A DNA stretch of 64,000 nt from Todiramphus chloris collaris (GCA_025345505.1 JANVCC010000056.1:2581865-2645864), one strand, 5' to 3'. Positions 15,001 through 30,199 are shown, counted from the stretch's first letter. Notes: generated by a model from the sequence alone, not told the origin. Translations and numbers: made by a program.

Positions 15001-18000
15001 CAATACCTGATCAATACAAGCCTGTATTTAGCATGTAGTTTTTTTCCTAACAAAACAATTCAGACTATCTACCCCTTGTCACCAGTGCTGCCAAGCTGTG
15101 TCACTTTTATTCCTATCTTAAAGGGTAGGTGAAAGATCATGTGCACCTTTATTGCTTCAATAAAAAGAATTTTATTACAAGCTGCTGTTTCCTTTTTGTT
15201 CTCTGTTCAGCATACGTGGCAATGCCCTCTGACATATTCATCATTAATTTATTCATTTCTGTAAAAGAAACGTTTTATTTTATATCATTGACAGAGACAC
15301 GTTGCATTTCCATGAAGAAAACAAATGCATGGGATAAAACAAAACAGCTTCCAACACTGGTCTTCTAAAGTCATTGATTTTAATTGGAACTTGCTTCCAT
15401 AGACCTGCCTTCAGAGGCAACAGCAAGAGGAGATCTCCATCCCTGGAACTGCACACACACTTCCTCTGCAATGTTTGCTGGGCAGGGATCAAAACATGTC
15501 CACAACTTCCAAAACTGCAGACCTGCCAGGAAAGGTGGCATGTGAGTGGAGATGTAGCTGGTGGGACAGCAGAGTAAATGAAAAACTATACATTCTTTGC
15601 AGAGAAGGAAGAGTGAGAAAGCACTCACGTCTTGCTTCACAAGACCCCCTGCTCTGAGCATGAAACACTGCTTACACCAGTCAAGCCCTGGCTGTCATGC
15701 CACCCTGGTTCGGACTCTCAATCTCCTTCACTTTGCAACAGATCAGCCTGAAATAGAAATAACCTAGGAACAAGGACACAATCAGATGGTCACACTGTTA
15801 GACATTACATGTCTCTGTAAGACCAAGGCATATACAGAAGAAAGAAGAGAAGATGACAAAAGGAGGAGGGCAAGAATCCTGGAGGGGAGCATGGCATTGA
15901 GCTCCTAATGTTTCCTGCCCAATTCTCTTCGGAGAAAAATGCATCCCTCAGTACAATGCTGGCATCACTGCATTCACTGTTCCAGCTTATCTTCTGCCTT
16001 TAATTCAGGTTAGCAGGTAAACACGTGCTTACAGGACAACAACCTGATCATGCATTAGGGCAGGATTCAGCCATACCTGCCAAGGTGCCCTCAGAGCCAT
16101 GCTCCTTACATGCCAGCATCAAGGGGGCAAGGATGCCTGGGGCAGACAGTCAGTCTAGACTCCCCTGCCCTGTGGTATGTGCAACCCTGCCAAGGCCATG
16201 CTGAGACAGTTTAATCCTATTAAAGAATAAGCTGGGAATACATGATACTCATTAAAAGAAAATAGCTTGCTTTGTTCCCAAGATCTAAATGCCACAGCAG
16301 CAGATGCTGTGGGATAACCCACCATTATTGATCTCTGCAGGCAGAGCTTGCCATCCCCATTTTCACTGCCTGAAAAAGTCCCACTGCCCTGCTCTTTGCT
16401 CCGACAGGAAGACACAGGTCTAGGATCCCTACTCCACCCAAGTGCCAGAGCACATGTATTTCCAAAGGGAATTTGCAATACAAGGACCCACAGCTAGTCC
16501 TCCATCTGCTGCTCTGCATACAGAGCCAATAACCAGTTGTCCCTGTCCCCACACTCTCCTTCTCACTATTAAAGTGCCAAGCAGAAAAATAGACAGTTTT
16601 ACCCCCCCCATGCTTGGTGTTCCTAAATCTCTCACTGTTGTTGCTAAAATAAATCTCACCAAGAACAGTAATCATTTACCAAAAAGTGTGAACAAGGTCT
16701 AAGAAGATGGGCTGTGTGTGGAAGGTGCAGGAATTCTGTGGCATGTGGAGTTCTTTCGTAGAGTCCAGCTCAAGCATGGAATTCAAGATTTTGAATGGTT
16801 TTAGCCATCTCCAACACTAATAAGTTTAACAGATTAAATCAAATACCTGAAACATGAAGAAATTTCCCTCTTCCAAAACTGCTTATTTGTGCTGCAGTGC
16901 AGCACACTGGGTTGATTAGCTATCACCTTACTAAAGAAGCAATGAAATCAGCATTGTTACTTTTATTCATTCCACCTATAATGAGTTGAAGCAATTCCTC
17001 CCACTCTCATGCCATTCAGAAAGATGCAGCTGTGGGTATCCAGGTAACCGCTGCTGGTACTGCAGAGCTCACTGCAGATGTGTGTCCAGGGACACTTCTC
17101 CCTGGAGCTCATGAAAAGACCAAGAAGGAAGGGGCTAACTCTCCTGAAGTGGTAACAGCCGAACCTACAGAAGGCAACATGCTTGTCTGTCCATCTTCCC
17201 CTGAGAAGCTCAGTGAGAGTGTCCAGATACTGGACTGCTTCATCTATACATGGAACAATGCAACATAAATAGACAGAGAAGCCAGAGGACAACAGCAGCA
17301 AGGGGAATACAGGCATACGCATGCAACCAAGAATTAAGGGGGTTTCATTCCTTAATGCATATTTCCTGTCTTGTTTCCCTGCATCCTCCAGTACTACAGC
17401 ATCACCTCCCTATCTTCTGACAGCTAAAAGCCTGCCCCCCAGTAATAACCATAATACCTGTTATTTAAAGACTACCAGCTGATCCTGCTTCCCTCCCCCC
17501 TCGACCAACTGAGCTGTCATTCTCCCCTCCCCCTTGATGCTTGCCTCAGGTGATTCCCCTTTAGATCTTCACTAAGAGTATTATTTCACTGTGCTGTTGA
17601 AAAATCACCACAGATCTTTCCATGCTGTCTGCATCCACTAACAGTTTACATAAAGCAGAAGTCCCCCACTCCCTATAGCCAGGAATTTGGTTTTTTTAAA
17701 AAAGCAGTGTTGTTGAAACCAAAACATGAATATATATTTTTTTTTCTTTTGGCCACCAAAAAAGTAACATTACACAACACTTCCTCCACAGAGCCAATTG
17801 TCAGTGTTTTTTTCAGAGCCTGTGTAGTTGGTTATTTCTTAAGAAGGTGCTTTATATACTCTCCAAGGCGGTATTCATACTATCCCACATATCCTTGCTG
17901 TTGCTATGGAAATCATTCCTCTGTAAGCCGATGTGCAAATGCAAGTCTTATTGCTGAGTACAGAGGCTAAAGGTGTGCATGAGTCAAACTATTTACTGTG

Positions 18001-21000
18001 CATTATTCCTCTGCAGCCTCAACTGCTGCTGGGAGACAGGGGGAAGGAAAAATTAGTTTTTGTAATGACAGCACCTGAAACAAGGAGCTCTGGAGGGAGT
18101 TCGTAGGGTATTAGCAATAGCGGATAGTCACAGGAAGGCTCTGGTTGAGAACTACAGCCAGGCAGGATTTAGTCATACAGCTCACCTGCTCCGAGTGCCA
18201 CGGCACAAGATTCAGGACAAGAGGTACACATCATCATCACTCATCTGAGCCACAATGCACCATCATGGATATAAAGCAGACTGTAACCTGCCCTGTCTGC
18301 AGAAATGTAGCCACTTGAAGGTCAACGGTAAAATTAGGCTTTTGACAAGAACCTGCTGTTGGCTACAGAGAGTAAAAGACTGCAGAGCTGCCTGGAGAGC
18401 CATCCAATGCTGGTGAAGCAGCAAAGCTGAAAGGGAAACACACCTACAAAACACAAGTTCCTTTGCATCTGCCATATTTGGCAACTCTTAGTTTCCTTGC
18501 TCCTTGAGACCTATGGATAAGTACTAAGGTGGATATTGGCACAGTCCTCATCAAAACAGCTTGATATCAGCAGCCCCTTTTCAGTAGCAACCTCTGCCTT
18601 CTCACAATGCAACAGAAACAAAGAACCCGCTGCCTCCAGGACTCAGCAACCCTTTGTTATCAGTGGAGATGAAGCCCTTGGAGCAGAAACCAATGTGAAC
18701 ATTTCAGTATCCAAAGAAGACAGGAACACCCCACAGAAGTTTCTTTTCCTCTTCCCTGGAGTTCTGGGTAATACTCTTCATAGACATATTGCAGTAGTAT
18801 GTCCCAGAGCAGCTCCTCCTATGCCTTGGTGGCTTCTTAGTTTGGTGCCCTATATCCATCCTGCAGCCTAGGAGGGAACTGGGATGAGGGAGAAAACAAG
18901 GGGAATAAGGCTCTCAGACTTACAGTAGGTGTGAAAAGGAGTGGTTTGGTTTTTCGTTTGACAAATATTAGAATGGCCACCTGAGGGTTTGGAGGTGGAT
19001 TTTTGTTTGTTAGTTTGTTTTTTTTCCCCTCCAAAAGAAGAGCTAGAAGGCTACAATACAGTAAGGCAGATTAATCAAAAAAAACAGGAAAACAAAAAAA
19101 AAAAAAACAAACCCCAAAAAAAAAGGGATTTTTTTTTTCTTTTCGTTCTCCACCCACTGAAAGAACTACTCTTGCAGAAGATTAGCAAATGGTCCATCAC
19201 AGAAAGTGAAGGTTTCTATTAACATCTTATCCCCTTCTCACTGCTTTACAAGAAAGACAGGTATCATACACATCCTCTCTTCTTATTTATCTTCTGTCCT
19301 AGGCATTAGAGAATTCTTAATAGCCTAGAAAGTATCTTAGAGGTACAGATCCACAGAAGTTAGCAAAACTTTTACCTGACTTCCACCCCCCCCCCCCCCT
19401 TTATTTTTTTTGGTTGTTTGGTCAGCAACCCTGGGGAAAGCCAGCTAGTTGAAGAACAGATTCCAAAAAACCAAACAAAATCTGAACATCTGCACAACTC
19501 AAATCTCAGGGCAGTAATCTCAAAGCACAGATCTTCTTAAGATGCCATTATATATATATATGATAATTAAATATAAACAAAGTAAAAAAGCTACAGCATA
19601 TTACCATAAACAAAACAAGCAAATATCCACAATAACCACAATCCCCAAAAAAGGTAGCACTTACTTCAGTTCAGGGCTAAAAAGAAGACAGCTATAACCC
19701 AAAGCTGCTCTGCTCCACTCTAAGCTTTCTTTCCTAGGTGGGGTTGGTCCTGTCTCACCTCCTCTTTTATTAGCTACCTTCCAGGGAGTCAGGTGGTCAG
19801 TGGTCCTTAGTAGAAACACCTGCTAGTTCAGCATAGCTTGTTAGAAGAGTGCAGTGATGGCTGGGATTTAAAACAAAAGAATCCAGTTAATATTTCTTTA
19901 TAAAGTTTGTTGTAAGTCTAACTATCTGTGAGCTGTAACGCGAATTTTTATGTTACCCTTCTGGTTAAAAACAGCTGCATTCAGACTTGCTCAATACTAC
20001 CCTAGTATTGTAATAAACTTACACCATTTTATGAAAACACAATATTATGCAAATAGCAGCATTTCCAATTTTTTAAAGAAGATATAGTATGAATGTGAAT
20101 TAATTACATTAAATCATGCTGTCACAGAGAAGTAGCTTGTGATTTATAAGTGCCTACCTTATGTAAATTAATACCACAGAGTTCTGCAGCCTTGTGGATT
20201 GATGTCTTTTGTGTTGTGGTATGAACACATATACTATGCTTCAGATGCTTCCAAACACGTGGGTGGGAGTTTAAGAATACAAGTGACATAAGATACTAAA
20301 GGGTTTTACTTCAGGAACAGCTTAACATACTAGAATATGGTATCAGAGATTAGAGGTTATGGATTAGAGAGTCACTTTCACTGTCTTGTTAGAAAGGATG
20401 TAAAAGAAACAGCAAAGGAATAGTAGAGGAATAGCAAAGAGCTATGTATATGTTTGCATTTATTATAATTAATCACCATTCCTTTTATTTTCAGTATAAT
20501 GGTATTCATGATGAATCACGTTGTGAGTGTAAATTTAAGAAATGCAACTGTGAATGGATTTAGTATGATCTGTCTATGACATTCATAAATGCAGACACAA
20601 TGCCACCAGTCAGAGGGACTGGGAAGGATTTGTGTCATGTACATGAAAGCCAAACCCTCAGATCCTCTATAAATTTCAACTCTGAACAAGTTTCTGAATT
20701 TACGAATCCATTGGGATTAATTTTTCCTTCCCAGCTGCATCATTTCATATAAACTGCTTGTTTCCTGACATCCAGTTCAGAGGGTCAGTTTGAGCTGAGT
20801 TTTGACTCTTCTTCAAAATATTTGACACTCTTCTGCAAAAGGTGCAGGTGAATTTAGAAATCCAGATCAATCGAGTGATAGATTTGCAAGATTGTTTCTT
20901 CAACAGTGGAAATCCAAACTAAAACCCAAATCAAACAAGATTCTTGCAACTGTTAAGAAACCTTACCTCTTGGAGGAATTGCTTCATTATGAAATGAAAG

Positions 21001-24000
21001 ATTAGTTTAGTACATGAAGAGATTATGCACATCAGAGAGAGAGGAAAAGGTTACCGACTTAAAGTTGTGCTAATGTTTAGTTGTTCCTTAATTTTCCCTT
21101 GAGACAGACACTATTTTTCTGCTTTGCATCAGAACAAGTTCTTTCAGCTATGACAAAATTACTCAAAAAGGACTAAGAACTTTTACCTCTATGTCTCAAT
21201 AACAATTGCACCTTAATTCCTGTGTGTGATGACAAAAGAGGACACAATATATACATGCCAGTGCCAAATTCTAGAACTGACTTGCGTGGAAGAAGGAGGG
21301 CTTGTCAGCATTTGAGAAGCAGGATCCTGTACATCACCCTCCATATGAGATGCACCCTAAGATACGAAAAGCTCTCAGCTCCGATTAACTCCCACTGGAG
21401 TCCAGTGGTTCAGCACCTGGCAAGTGATCTCAGTGCGTTTCAGGATGAGGCCATTTCCCAACTTGATAACAAATATTGCACTGTCTCTTTATACTGATTC
21501 TATACATGTAAATACACTTTAGTAAATCTCATCATCGACACATCAGACCAAAACTGGTGCTCTCTTGGCTGAACATTATGCAACTTGGCTTAATTTGAGC
21601 ACCAACACACCCTGAGATACAAATATAGGAAGGATATTTTCATCTGACTAGACTGTTAGTGAAACCAAATGCTATTCAACTTTCCTCACCACTCCCCTTT
21701 GTTGCTGGATTTATTTTGTGAGAACATTTGTCCTGTAAACAAGACAAATCATGTGTCTGTTCTTGTCATTTTAAAAATAATCCCAGAACCTTTTAAAGGT
21801 TGATAGCATTTAATACAACCTGTCCTGTCCTTTCACAGGAGCAGAACTGGACTCTAGTGTGTTTTTTCTATTACAAAGCAAAGAAAGCAAGTGATGTTTT
21901 CTTCTCCTCTGAATGAGCCTTTGTCCCCAAGTTCAAATCTCCATCCATCAAATCTAGATTTAGAGCTGGAGAAAGACAATCATAGATGATTATTAGATGC
22001 ACCAGTTCTACTGATTTGGGGTGGCAACATGCAAATTTGGCTGCAGAACATCAGAAGTCCCAGACAAGTTGTTGCTGTGAACACAACAGAATTGTTCAAA
22101 ATATTTTCACTAAGTCCAGCAGATCCAGGATGCATCTGAACATGATACATGACTGGGTCAACTGTGCCACCCACTCGTATTTGGACTGCAGTGACCTGAA
22201 GGTCCTGGGGCCCACATGGTGCTGATGCTGGTGCGGTGTTTGTCCCTAACAGGTCTGATGTGTTGGACACATCATACTTTCTGGTCACTGGCCTGCACTG
22301 GCATCCCTATTATTTGAATTATTTGAAGAAAGGCATTTCAGAGCAATCCACAGAAACTTCTCTTTGGTCAGCAGCAGCTCAGCTCCCTCCATTCATTAAT
22401 AGAATAAATCTTCCTTGTGTTTTCTCCCAGTGATACCAAACATCAGCACAAAAGGCATGCTGCCTTAGGGAGCACAGACTTGCAGGGACTCTGGAATGGG
22501 ATGTTCACATCCCTTGTCCTGATGTAACCTGGAATCAAACCTGACTAAAATGCAAGTCATAGACGGGACTATTAGAGTTACACTTCCTCTCTTGCAGTGA
22601 GCCACAGTGTCAGATACCTGCTTCTGGTATATCTATAACATAGAAAACAGTAACTTGATACAAAGGAGGCATCAGCAAGGATCAGAACTTACTGCACGGT
22701 AACAGCAGATCCTGGTCTAGGAGTATTGCTCCAGATGATGTTAGGATGACAGCTCAGTATCCCAAATACAGTGGAGAACACATAATTGTCCCCAAGTGAC
22801 ATGAAAGGTGACACTGTCCACAGCACACAATTTTAGCCATTAGATGTTTGTTATGAATACCTAGCAGCTGCAGCTGGGAATAGTTTCTAGTGTGAAGGGC
22901 TTGCATTTCCTGTACACAGTAGAAGGCAGAGTCAGCAGCTGCTGAGGTTATTAACCCTCAGCCAAAACTCTGCAAGCTTCTGACCCCACATGTTTTCCCT
23001 GGACTTAGTGGCTCCATGAACGTGCAACTGCTGAGGCTGCAGAGGTAATGTTGCTCTCACGGCTCCATGGTCATCTCCTCGGAGTAGCTGAGTTGGTCCA
23101 CTTCTGACTGATGCTTCTAACAGTTACATGACTCCCCTTTCTCACTTGGGACTATTATGACTCATAAATACCTCACTCTTTTTTTTTTTTTTCATGAAGA
23201 CATCATTACAGCTATTCCCTTTCATCCCTCACACTCAAACCATCTTAATGAGGTATGCTAAGGTTGAAGAGTTCACTATGGTAGTTCAGCCTAGCAATAA
23301 TCTTGTAGGTAACTGTCCTTCCAAGCAGGGAAGATATGACTATGGAAGCTCATCTATGCTTAGAACAAGCAGCACTTGGTAATTTTTTAGAGAAGCTGTT
23401 TCCATTTCTCTCCTGTGAGCAGAACTAGTGTATTAATACTTGTCCTACCAGCTGGGAAGTGTTGTGGTTGTGTTTTTCTGTTTAGTTGACTTTGGATAAA
23501 TATAGTCCTGAAAAAGAGGTGAAAAGCCTTGACACAGACACAAGCTGTGCATTTCAACAGGGTGATGTTTGTAGTTATTGCATCTAGCACTGCCTTCCAT
23601 ATGGATGCTCTGCTTCATGGGACAGTCCTTCATGAGTCTCACTGCCTGACAGCACACAGTCAGCAGGACATAAGTGAGATAAACTTGCTGTGTGCTGGTC
23701 AAAGAGAAGGTAAAATTAGGCAATGAGGGTTCAATCCAGTATAACTATGGCATAACCTTCTGTGAAGACCAATTTATGATTTTGGTGATTTCTGCTTTTA
23801 ATGATGATGCTCTTGCATGGCAAGGGACTAGCTCAAGGGCTTCTTCTGTTACCATCATCTGTTTCGGACATATTAGCTTCATCTAGCCAGTTTAAGGTAA
23901 GAGCTTATTATGGGGTAAGCTTCACACTCACCTATGGCATCTCAAGAGATGATGGATTTTAGGCTATAGCCTTTAAACTCATATAAGTTATGACCTGAAG

Positions 24001-27000
24001 AGCTTACTAACTGAAAAGATAAATAGAGAGAATACCCTGAAATACAGATAATCCATGGGTAAAACGTAGCAGTTAATTCCAAAAACTTTCAATTACTCGC
24101 TTGAAGGAAACTCCTGAAGTACAACAGTTTAAGTGCATTGACACATCCAATCAAATATGTTTGTAAATTCTGGGTTTGAAGTAACTTTTAAAAAAGATCT
24201 TTCTGTTCTACTCTGACAAGCACAGAATTACAGCTCCTTCTAACAGGTCTAAAGTCATTAGACGGTGATCTATAGCATAATAATGCAAAATAAGACATAG
24301 GTTATACTTGAGATAGTACTTCTCTTTGCAATGAAAAGTTCATTAGGCCTTGTTATGTTTCAATAACCTATATCACATTAATTCACTTTTAATTCATAGA
24401 CTCTGTACAAGACTGAATTTATGTAATTTGTTCTCGTGGCTACTTCCGTCCAGACAAAACTGGCAGATCCTTATGCTGTGATGAGCATTCTGGATTTCAA
24501 ATGTCCGGCAGCAGCAGGTGGTCAAAACCATCAGCTCATAAAGGAACTGGTCTACTTCTGTTACAGGCTCCCGACAAGGACACGACTTGTGATCTGCAAC
24601 ACAAAACTCATGATAACCATGGAAACAAATCAATTCCTATGTGCAGAGTGGGTTTTCCCCTAACTGTATCAGTCAGTGGCAACAACGTACGTCCTTAGGG
24701 CCTCCCTGGGTATGGTGACACTGCCCTCCTGGTGCAGCAAGCACGAGGAAGGACTAGGGTGCCGTTTGCTGCAGTGCTATGTCTCTGGGGCTGTATGATG
24801 ACATCATGCCTTTACCAGGGATGAGGCTGCCTGTCTGGAGCTCACAGTGTGCACAGCGAGTGTGGCGATTGCTGGAGGGCCCTGCATCCACACAGGCAGA
24901 CAACCTGTCTCCAGGGCACCCTAGGGTGTGACTTGACTCTGACCCCACCAAGGGAGAGACTGCAGGACTCCAAGTACAGATACAGTGAAAGTTTACCAAA
25001 AAGAACCCCTGTAGCACGGTAAGTAACTCATGTAAACAAACCCTAAGAGAGACATGTCATGGTCTCTCTGAAAGCATGTTTGTAACGGAAGACTACAAAA
25101 GAATAAGGAACCGTCACCAGACAGAACAACAAACTTCTGTCAGGAATTGTTAAAAAAGACCCCAAGCATCTCAAATAGATTTTTCTCCTTCACAGTTTCT
25201 GGGAGAATGTAAATTCAGTTTTGAGTTCAGCCTGGAAGTAAACATACGATCATTTAATGTGAACAGTGCATATTCTTAGATCAAAAGTAAACAGAACATT
25301 TGTGTCAAGAAGTGCTGTGATCGCTGAAGTAACGTCTTTAAAGAAAACACATGCCTCAGAGAAAGTATTAATTAAGCCATTCGCTGCTGTGGGTTTTTTT
25401 CAGTACAAGATTATTTATGCTGAGGTCAGATCTTCCACCCCTACCTCACTCTATTTTCTAAAGCTCGATTTTTTTGCCTGCTTTCACATGGATGGAGAAG
25501 TCAGGTAGTCATGCTCACTGGCTGGCCTGCTTCTTCCTCAAACAAGTGGCTGTGTTGAAAGAACAGGATGAAGTTGATAATTCAGAACATGTGGAGTGGC
25601 ACTTAGCCTTTAAGTCCATAAAGGTAGTCTCTATCACAAAGCAAATGACTAGTGATCTTTCTGCAAAACTGGAAAATACACTTCTTCCTCTGGCTCTTCA
25701 GCTGCTAATGGGATCTGAAGCCACATGTAAGAGCCTTCCATGGAGAAGCCATCTGAGTGAAAAGCAGGTGAACAAGGTAAGTCACCCGTTGACATTGACC
25801 AAGGAGGTCAATGGCATTGACCAAGCCTCCACTCTCTAGCACCAATAAACAGGAAAAATCGTGTAAGATTAAAGTGACAAATATGAAACAGAAGCTCAAA
25901 TGCTACTTTTTTACAATATTTGGACACCACCATCACCTATTTTTTGAAGTCTTTATTGTCTCACCTGCAATGATGCGATAACAGTTTTAAATAACTTCTT
26001 AAGGGTAAACACTGACTTGTCACTAGAATAGCAAAGAGACTTCACTGGATTTCAAAATCTACTCTGTATACTTTATCAGCCACCTATATGTTGTGTCCCT
26101 GGACAGAACCTATGTTACAATGGAAAGGATGAAATAAGAAAAACTCCTGCATAGCAATGCTTCTTTAAGCTGAACCAATGTGGACATCTTTGTATGGTGA
26201 TTCACAGTGGGGACTGGAGGAGAAAGGAGAGGTCACAGTCCAAAACAAGACATTGGTCTGCCCAACACTGGTATTCTAGGGATAGCTATATCCATCATGA
26301 CTAGGTTAAAACAGTGTGGTAATCCAGCTTACTCACAGAATTGCTCGAGTATTCATATGTTCAGTTATGTACCTGTAGGGTTATATCTATATAAAAAAAA
26401 ATCCATAGACACCACAGAGATAGATTCCACTCAACTGTAACTTTGTTATGAATATGGAGGTGCACTGAAGCCAAGAATCTGCAAGTTACCTGATTCCATT
26501 TCCAAGCTGTCCCCTAAGTCCCTCATGATTTCAGGTGGCCAAGCAATTGTTACAATCCACTGTGCTTGTTTTTATTTTCAGCAAGAAATGGATAATTAGT
26601 CTCTGAGTGTATTAGATACCATTTTCAGAAGAATACATTTCCCTGGAGTACTTCTGTGCCAGGTCAATGGATTTGGGATAGAGCAGCTTATGTGTGTAAG
26701 GAAGACCAGCACTTCACTGCCTGTATGGAATGACTATAGGATTGCTTCAAAATCACTCAGGCCACTTACCTTAGCATTTACAGGTGGCAGAGGTTAGACC
26801 ACTTTCCAATGCTTAGTCTGAGGTTCAAAACTTTCACTTTTAATCTTTTTTTTTTTTTTAATATATAAAATTGTGATATAGATGTCAATGAAATGCTATC
26901 ACTCTGTGAAAGCTGCTACCACATATTCCTGCCATTATTCCTAGACAATAACAAGCAGGAAAGTGTTTGTCTTTTCCCCACATTCTGAAGGCTCCATTAA

Positions 27001-27269
27001 TATAGACAACTGAGATCTTCCTGAGTAGCAAATACTCATATTAATTAATAAACATGCAAAAAAAAAAAAAAACTACAAAGAAAACATACATTTGAAGTGA
27101 TTACTCATCTATGTGAGTGCCTGTAACTCCAACAGAGACAAATGGGAGATGCACATACAAACAAAAGGGAGAATACCCTGGGACAATTCACCATAGTGAA
27201 TGGAAGGCAGCCAGCCTGGAACACAGTGGAATGCATAGAGGGAGTTAAAGCAGGATTACAGATGCCTGT

Positions 27270-27430
27270 GGCAACCGCGCTCATTAAATTATAATTAGAT
27301 CAAAGAAGAAAATAATGCTTTGCTAGAGATTAACAAGTGCCATTCGCAAACGTACGGTTGCAATTAAAAAAAAATAAATACATTACATTTTAGCCCCTTA
27401 CTCCATTTTTTTTTCTAGTTTTATTTATGA
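27270..27430. promoter_or_regulatory. Candidate conserved non-coding element (homeodomain-like motifs, CpG island remnant)
   Basis: A run of overlapping ATTA/TAAT cores (around 27285-27297) is followed directly by an ATCAAAG TCF/LEF-like motif. About 50 bp further on there is a near-palindrome centred on CGTACG with GCAA/TTGC arms at 27346-27361. Several CpGs survive within about 90 bp in an otherwise CpG-poor neighbourhood. I infer possible selective constraint. No function is shown and chance is a real alternative. Confidence 0.25.
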
Positions 27431-30199
27431 AAGATTTCTGGCACCCAGGGATAAAAGCAGCTTTTTTAGTGTCTTCATTCTGTTACAACCAACCACCAAA
27501 TAAACAGGGAAACATTATTTTTATGCATGCACTTAGAGTTCTGATACGGGACATAGGCTTGGGGGTGTGGTGTCAATTTTAGACACACTAGGTGGCATGC
27601 TGCAGCAAAATGTAAAGAAATAATCAGACAGCAAGGCTACTGCTTTCCTCGAGTTACTAGCTAATTATTTACCAACTTGTAATAAAGAAGAGAAAAGCAA
27701 AATTGGACTTGCTTTCATCTGTTTTCTAGAACCATTTCTTGCCCTAGAACATAATGAACGCATGCATGCTGCTCTGTCTGCAGCTCAGTAAAAAACATAG
27801 TTCTTTGAAAGGTCAGTGGAAAATTAGGCAGTAAAGTTGTAAGTTATTACAAGTATGAATATCCTTCATCATCTTATACGGAATGTGAAAGTTGCTTTTT
27901 TTTTTTTTGTTAACTTACAGCTAGCGTGGGAAGATGCATTCAGACTGTTCCCTTTCAGCATCAGAAGAACAGGCAACCCAACATGTGCTCTTCAGTGGCT
28001 CTCAGACCACTGAAGTATTTGCAGGTGCATGATACTGACTTCAGAGCAGAAAGGGTAGAACTTCTGCAAATCTGGGCATTTTAATGCTTCAGTTGTCTAG
28101 AAATCCTCTCTTTGGAAAAATCATCATCACATGACTATTCCTCATTTCTGAAAAAAATTGTTCAGACAGTGAGAGTCAAATCTGGCACTACAGCCTGCCT
28201 TATGATTTCATATCTGGGAACTGCTTCATCTACACATTTTTTGTCTGAATGTAATATCTTCCATTTTCTCCCACTAGTTCCTGGTTGTGCAAATCCTAAG
28301 TAGAAAGTCCCTTGCACTTGCAAAGTGCATTTAGTAGTTGATGACTTTTGCAATCAACTGGCATTGACAGTTCTATTATTTTACATGGAATTAATTCATT
28401 TGGTTCAACAAGCTGGAGGTCTGCTTCATAGCTATATGCATTCCTATAAATGATAATGTAATGCCTTGAGAGCTCATTCTACTAAACATTCATTCCTAAT
28501 GAGAAGATGCTTTCATCCTCTCGTGAACAATTTATGGTTGATACAGAATGTGATGCTCTTTCTCCCTTAAGGTTTCCCAATGAAAGTGGCATCATTTCCA
28601 AACTCATAGGCATTGAACTATATAATTTTCTATGAAATCTGAGGCATTAACCCACAGATGCATGCTCTTGGGATTCATTTCTTCAAGTTTTACTAGAGGT
28701 GGTAGCCCATATTCAGTGTTTGAAGTCCCAGTGCTTGAGCTTCTGGGATAGAGGCTGCACATGTCAGTAGCCCTCAAAAATTAAATGACCGTTGCAGACT
28801 CAGCATACATCAATATTATTTTTAGTGCTGGGTGGATGTTCAAATAATGTGGCTGGTTTATTTTGGCTCATTTTGGAATATAATTTTTCTTTTGTTGCTG
28901 ATTTTATTGACTGACTTCAGATGAAAGCAACAATTCCTTTATCTTCCATATGTGCTGCTCTCTGGGTCACCTGGTAGGAATTTCTGATTGGAAGGGTCAA
29001 ATGACATATACCACTCAAATGAAATTCCCCCCCCCCCCCCCATCAAAAGACAGGCAAAAAAATGATTTCTGTGATCAAGCACTAAGGGAGGAAATTGCAA
29101 GGATAACCACAAATTCATCTGTGCCTGACTAGAAAGTCAGTGGTCTAACATGCTAAGCAAGCACATGTAAATATAAGGGCTTGACTGTGACCATGAGCTT
29201 GACTTTTGACAAATAAGGCTCAAGGACATTGAAAAGGAGAGAAAAAGTTTTCCTGCACCTATCTGGGCTGTACATGTCAGTCTGCGATGTCCTATAGTTC
29301 CTGACTTCAAGAAAGCTCAGAGCCTGGTGGAATTTAGACAGACATGCAATGTATCAGCATTTCTCTTCCACTTTCTGCCAAAAGTAAGAATTGCAGAGAG
29401 ACTGTCTGAATGGAACAAAATAACCAGTCAAAACTGCTACATTTCACGAGCTGCAGTTTCTTGGCAAAGGTCTGTGTGATTTCTTATTCCTCCAGACCAG
29501 TTCTCCCACTCATGCTGCTAAGTGGGAAAGCAGTGCCCTTTCCCCTCCTCATGACACAATGTGATACTAAAGCATAAGGTTACTGAACAGAAGTGAACAA
29601 CTGCTCACTTGAACTAAAGTGAACACAGTGGCCTGAAACAGTGTCAGAGAAGAGAGTGGCCCCTTTCCTCTGTTCCAACAGGAACATCACTGAATATATT
29701 GACTTTTGTGGTCACCTAGCAAAAACCCTTGGCCACCCGAAAAGTTGAGCCTAGATAAATGAGGAATGCCCTTTGCACTTTCAGTTTCTTGATTTTTTGT
29801 TGTTGTGTTGTGGTTTTTTTTTTTTTTTCCCTTGTATCCAACAGCAAGAGGAAAGTATGTGTCAGCTTTTCCATTTCTTCACCATGAAATGCAGTGTTTC
29901 ATTTGGATTAATGTTGTCCTGTATTCTCCCCCTCAATGCCCTGGGAGGAAGGAAAAGAAGTCTCTCCCTGGTGTTTTTACCATGTTATAGTGAGAACAGC
30001 CTACCCCTACACTGGCTTTGCCACACAGATGGTCTAAAAAGACATGGGGGGGACAAAAAAAAAAACCAAACCCTCATAGAGAATTTCTTACACAGTATGT
30101 GACTTAGGTATGTGCACGGTATGGTCATTGTACAACCTCAGCAAAGACTGGCTAGTCACACCCTAGTCACCTTTCTAGCTCATTCATTTGGAAAATAAG

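Noticed and set aside
18472-18481. Isolated exact CArG box
   Set aside because: About four exact matches are expected by chance in a window this size, and nothing nearby supports it.
21786-21799. Palindrome AACCTTTTAAAGGTT as a CArG or regulatory site
   Set aside because: It has seven A/T bases between CC and GG, so it is not a CArG box. No supporting context.
24394-24698. Overlapping cysteine-rich open frames on both strands (CFHGYHEFC and HSIRICQFC patterns)
   Set aside because: The cysteine spacing does not fit a zinc finger I know, the frame is not flanked by convincing splice sites and both strands are open.
25474-25839. 121-codon plus-strand open frame that reads fairly protein-like
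   Set aside because: I recognise no domain or repeat family in it. A database search could revise this, but I cannot support a gene.
28310-28330. Small hairpin around TTGCACTTGCAAAGTGCA resembling a microRNA seed sequence
   Set aside because: The stem is under 10 bp, far too short for a microRNA precursor.
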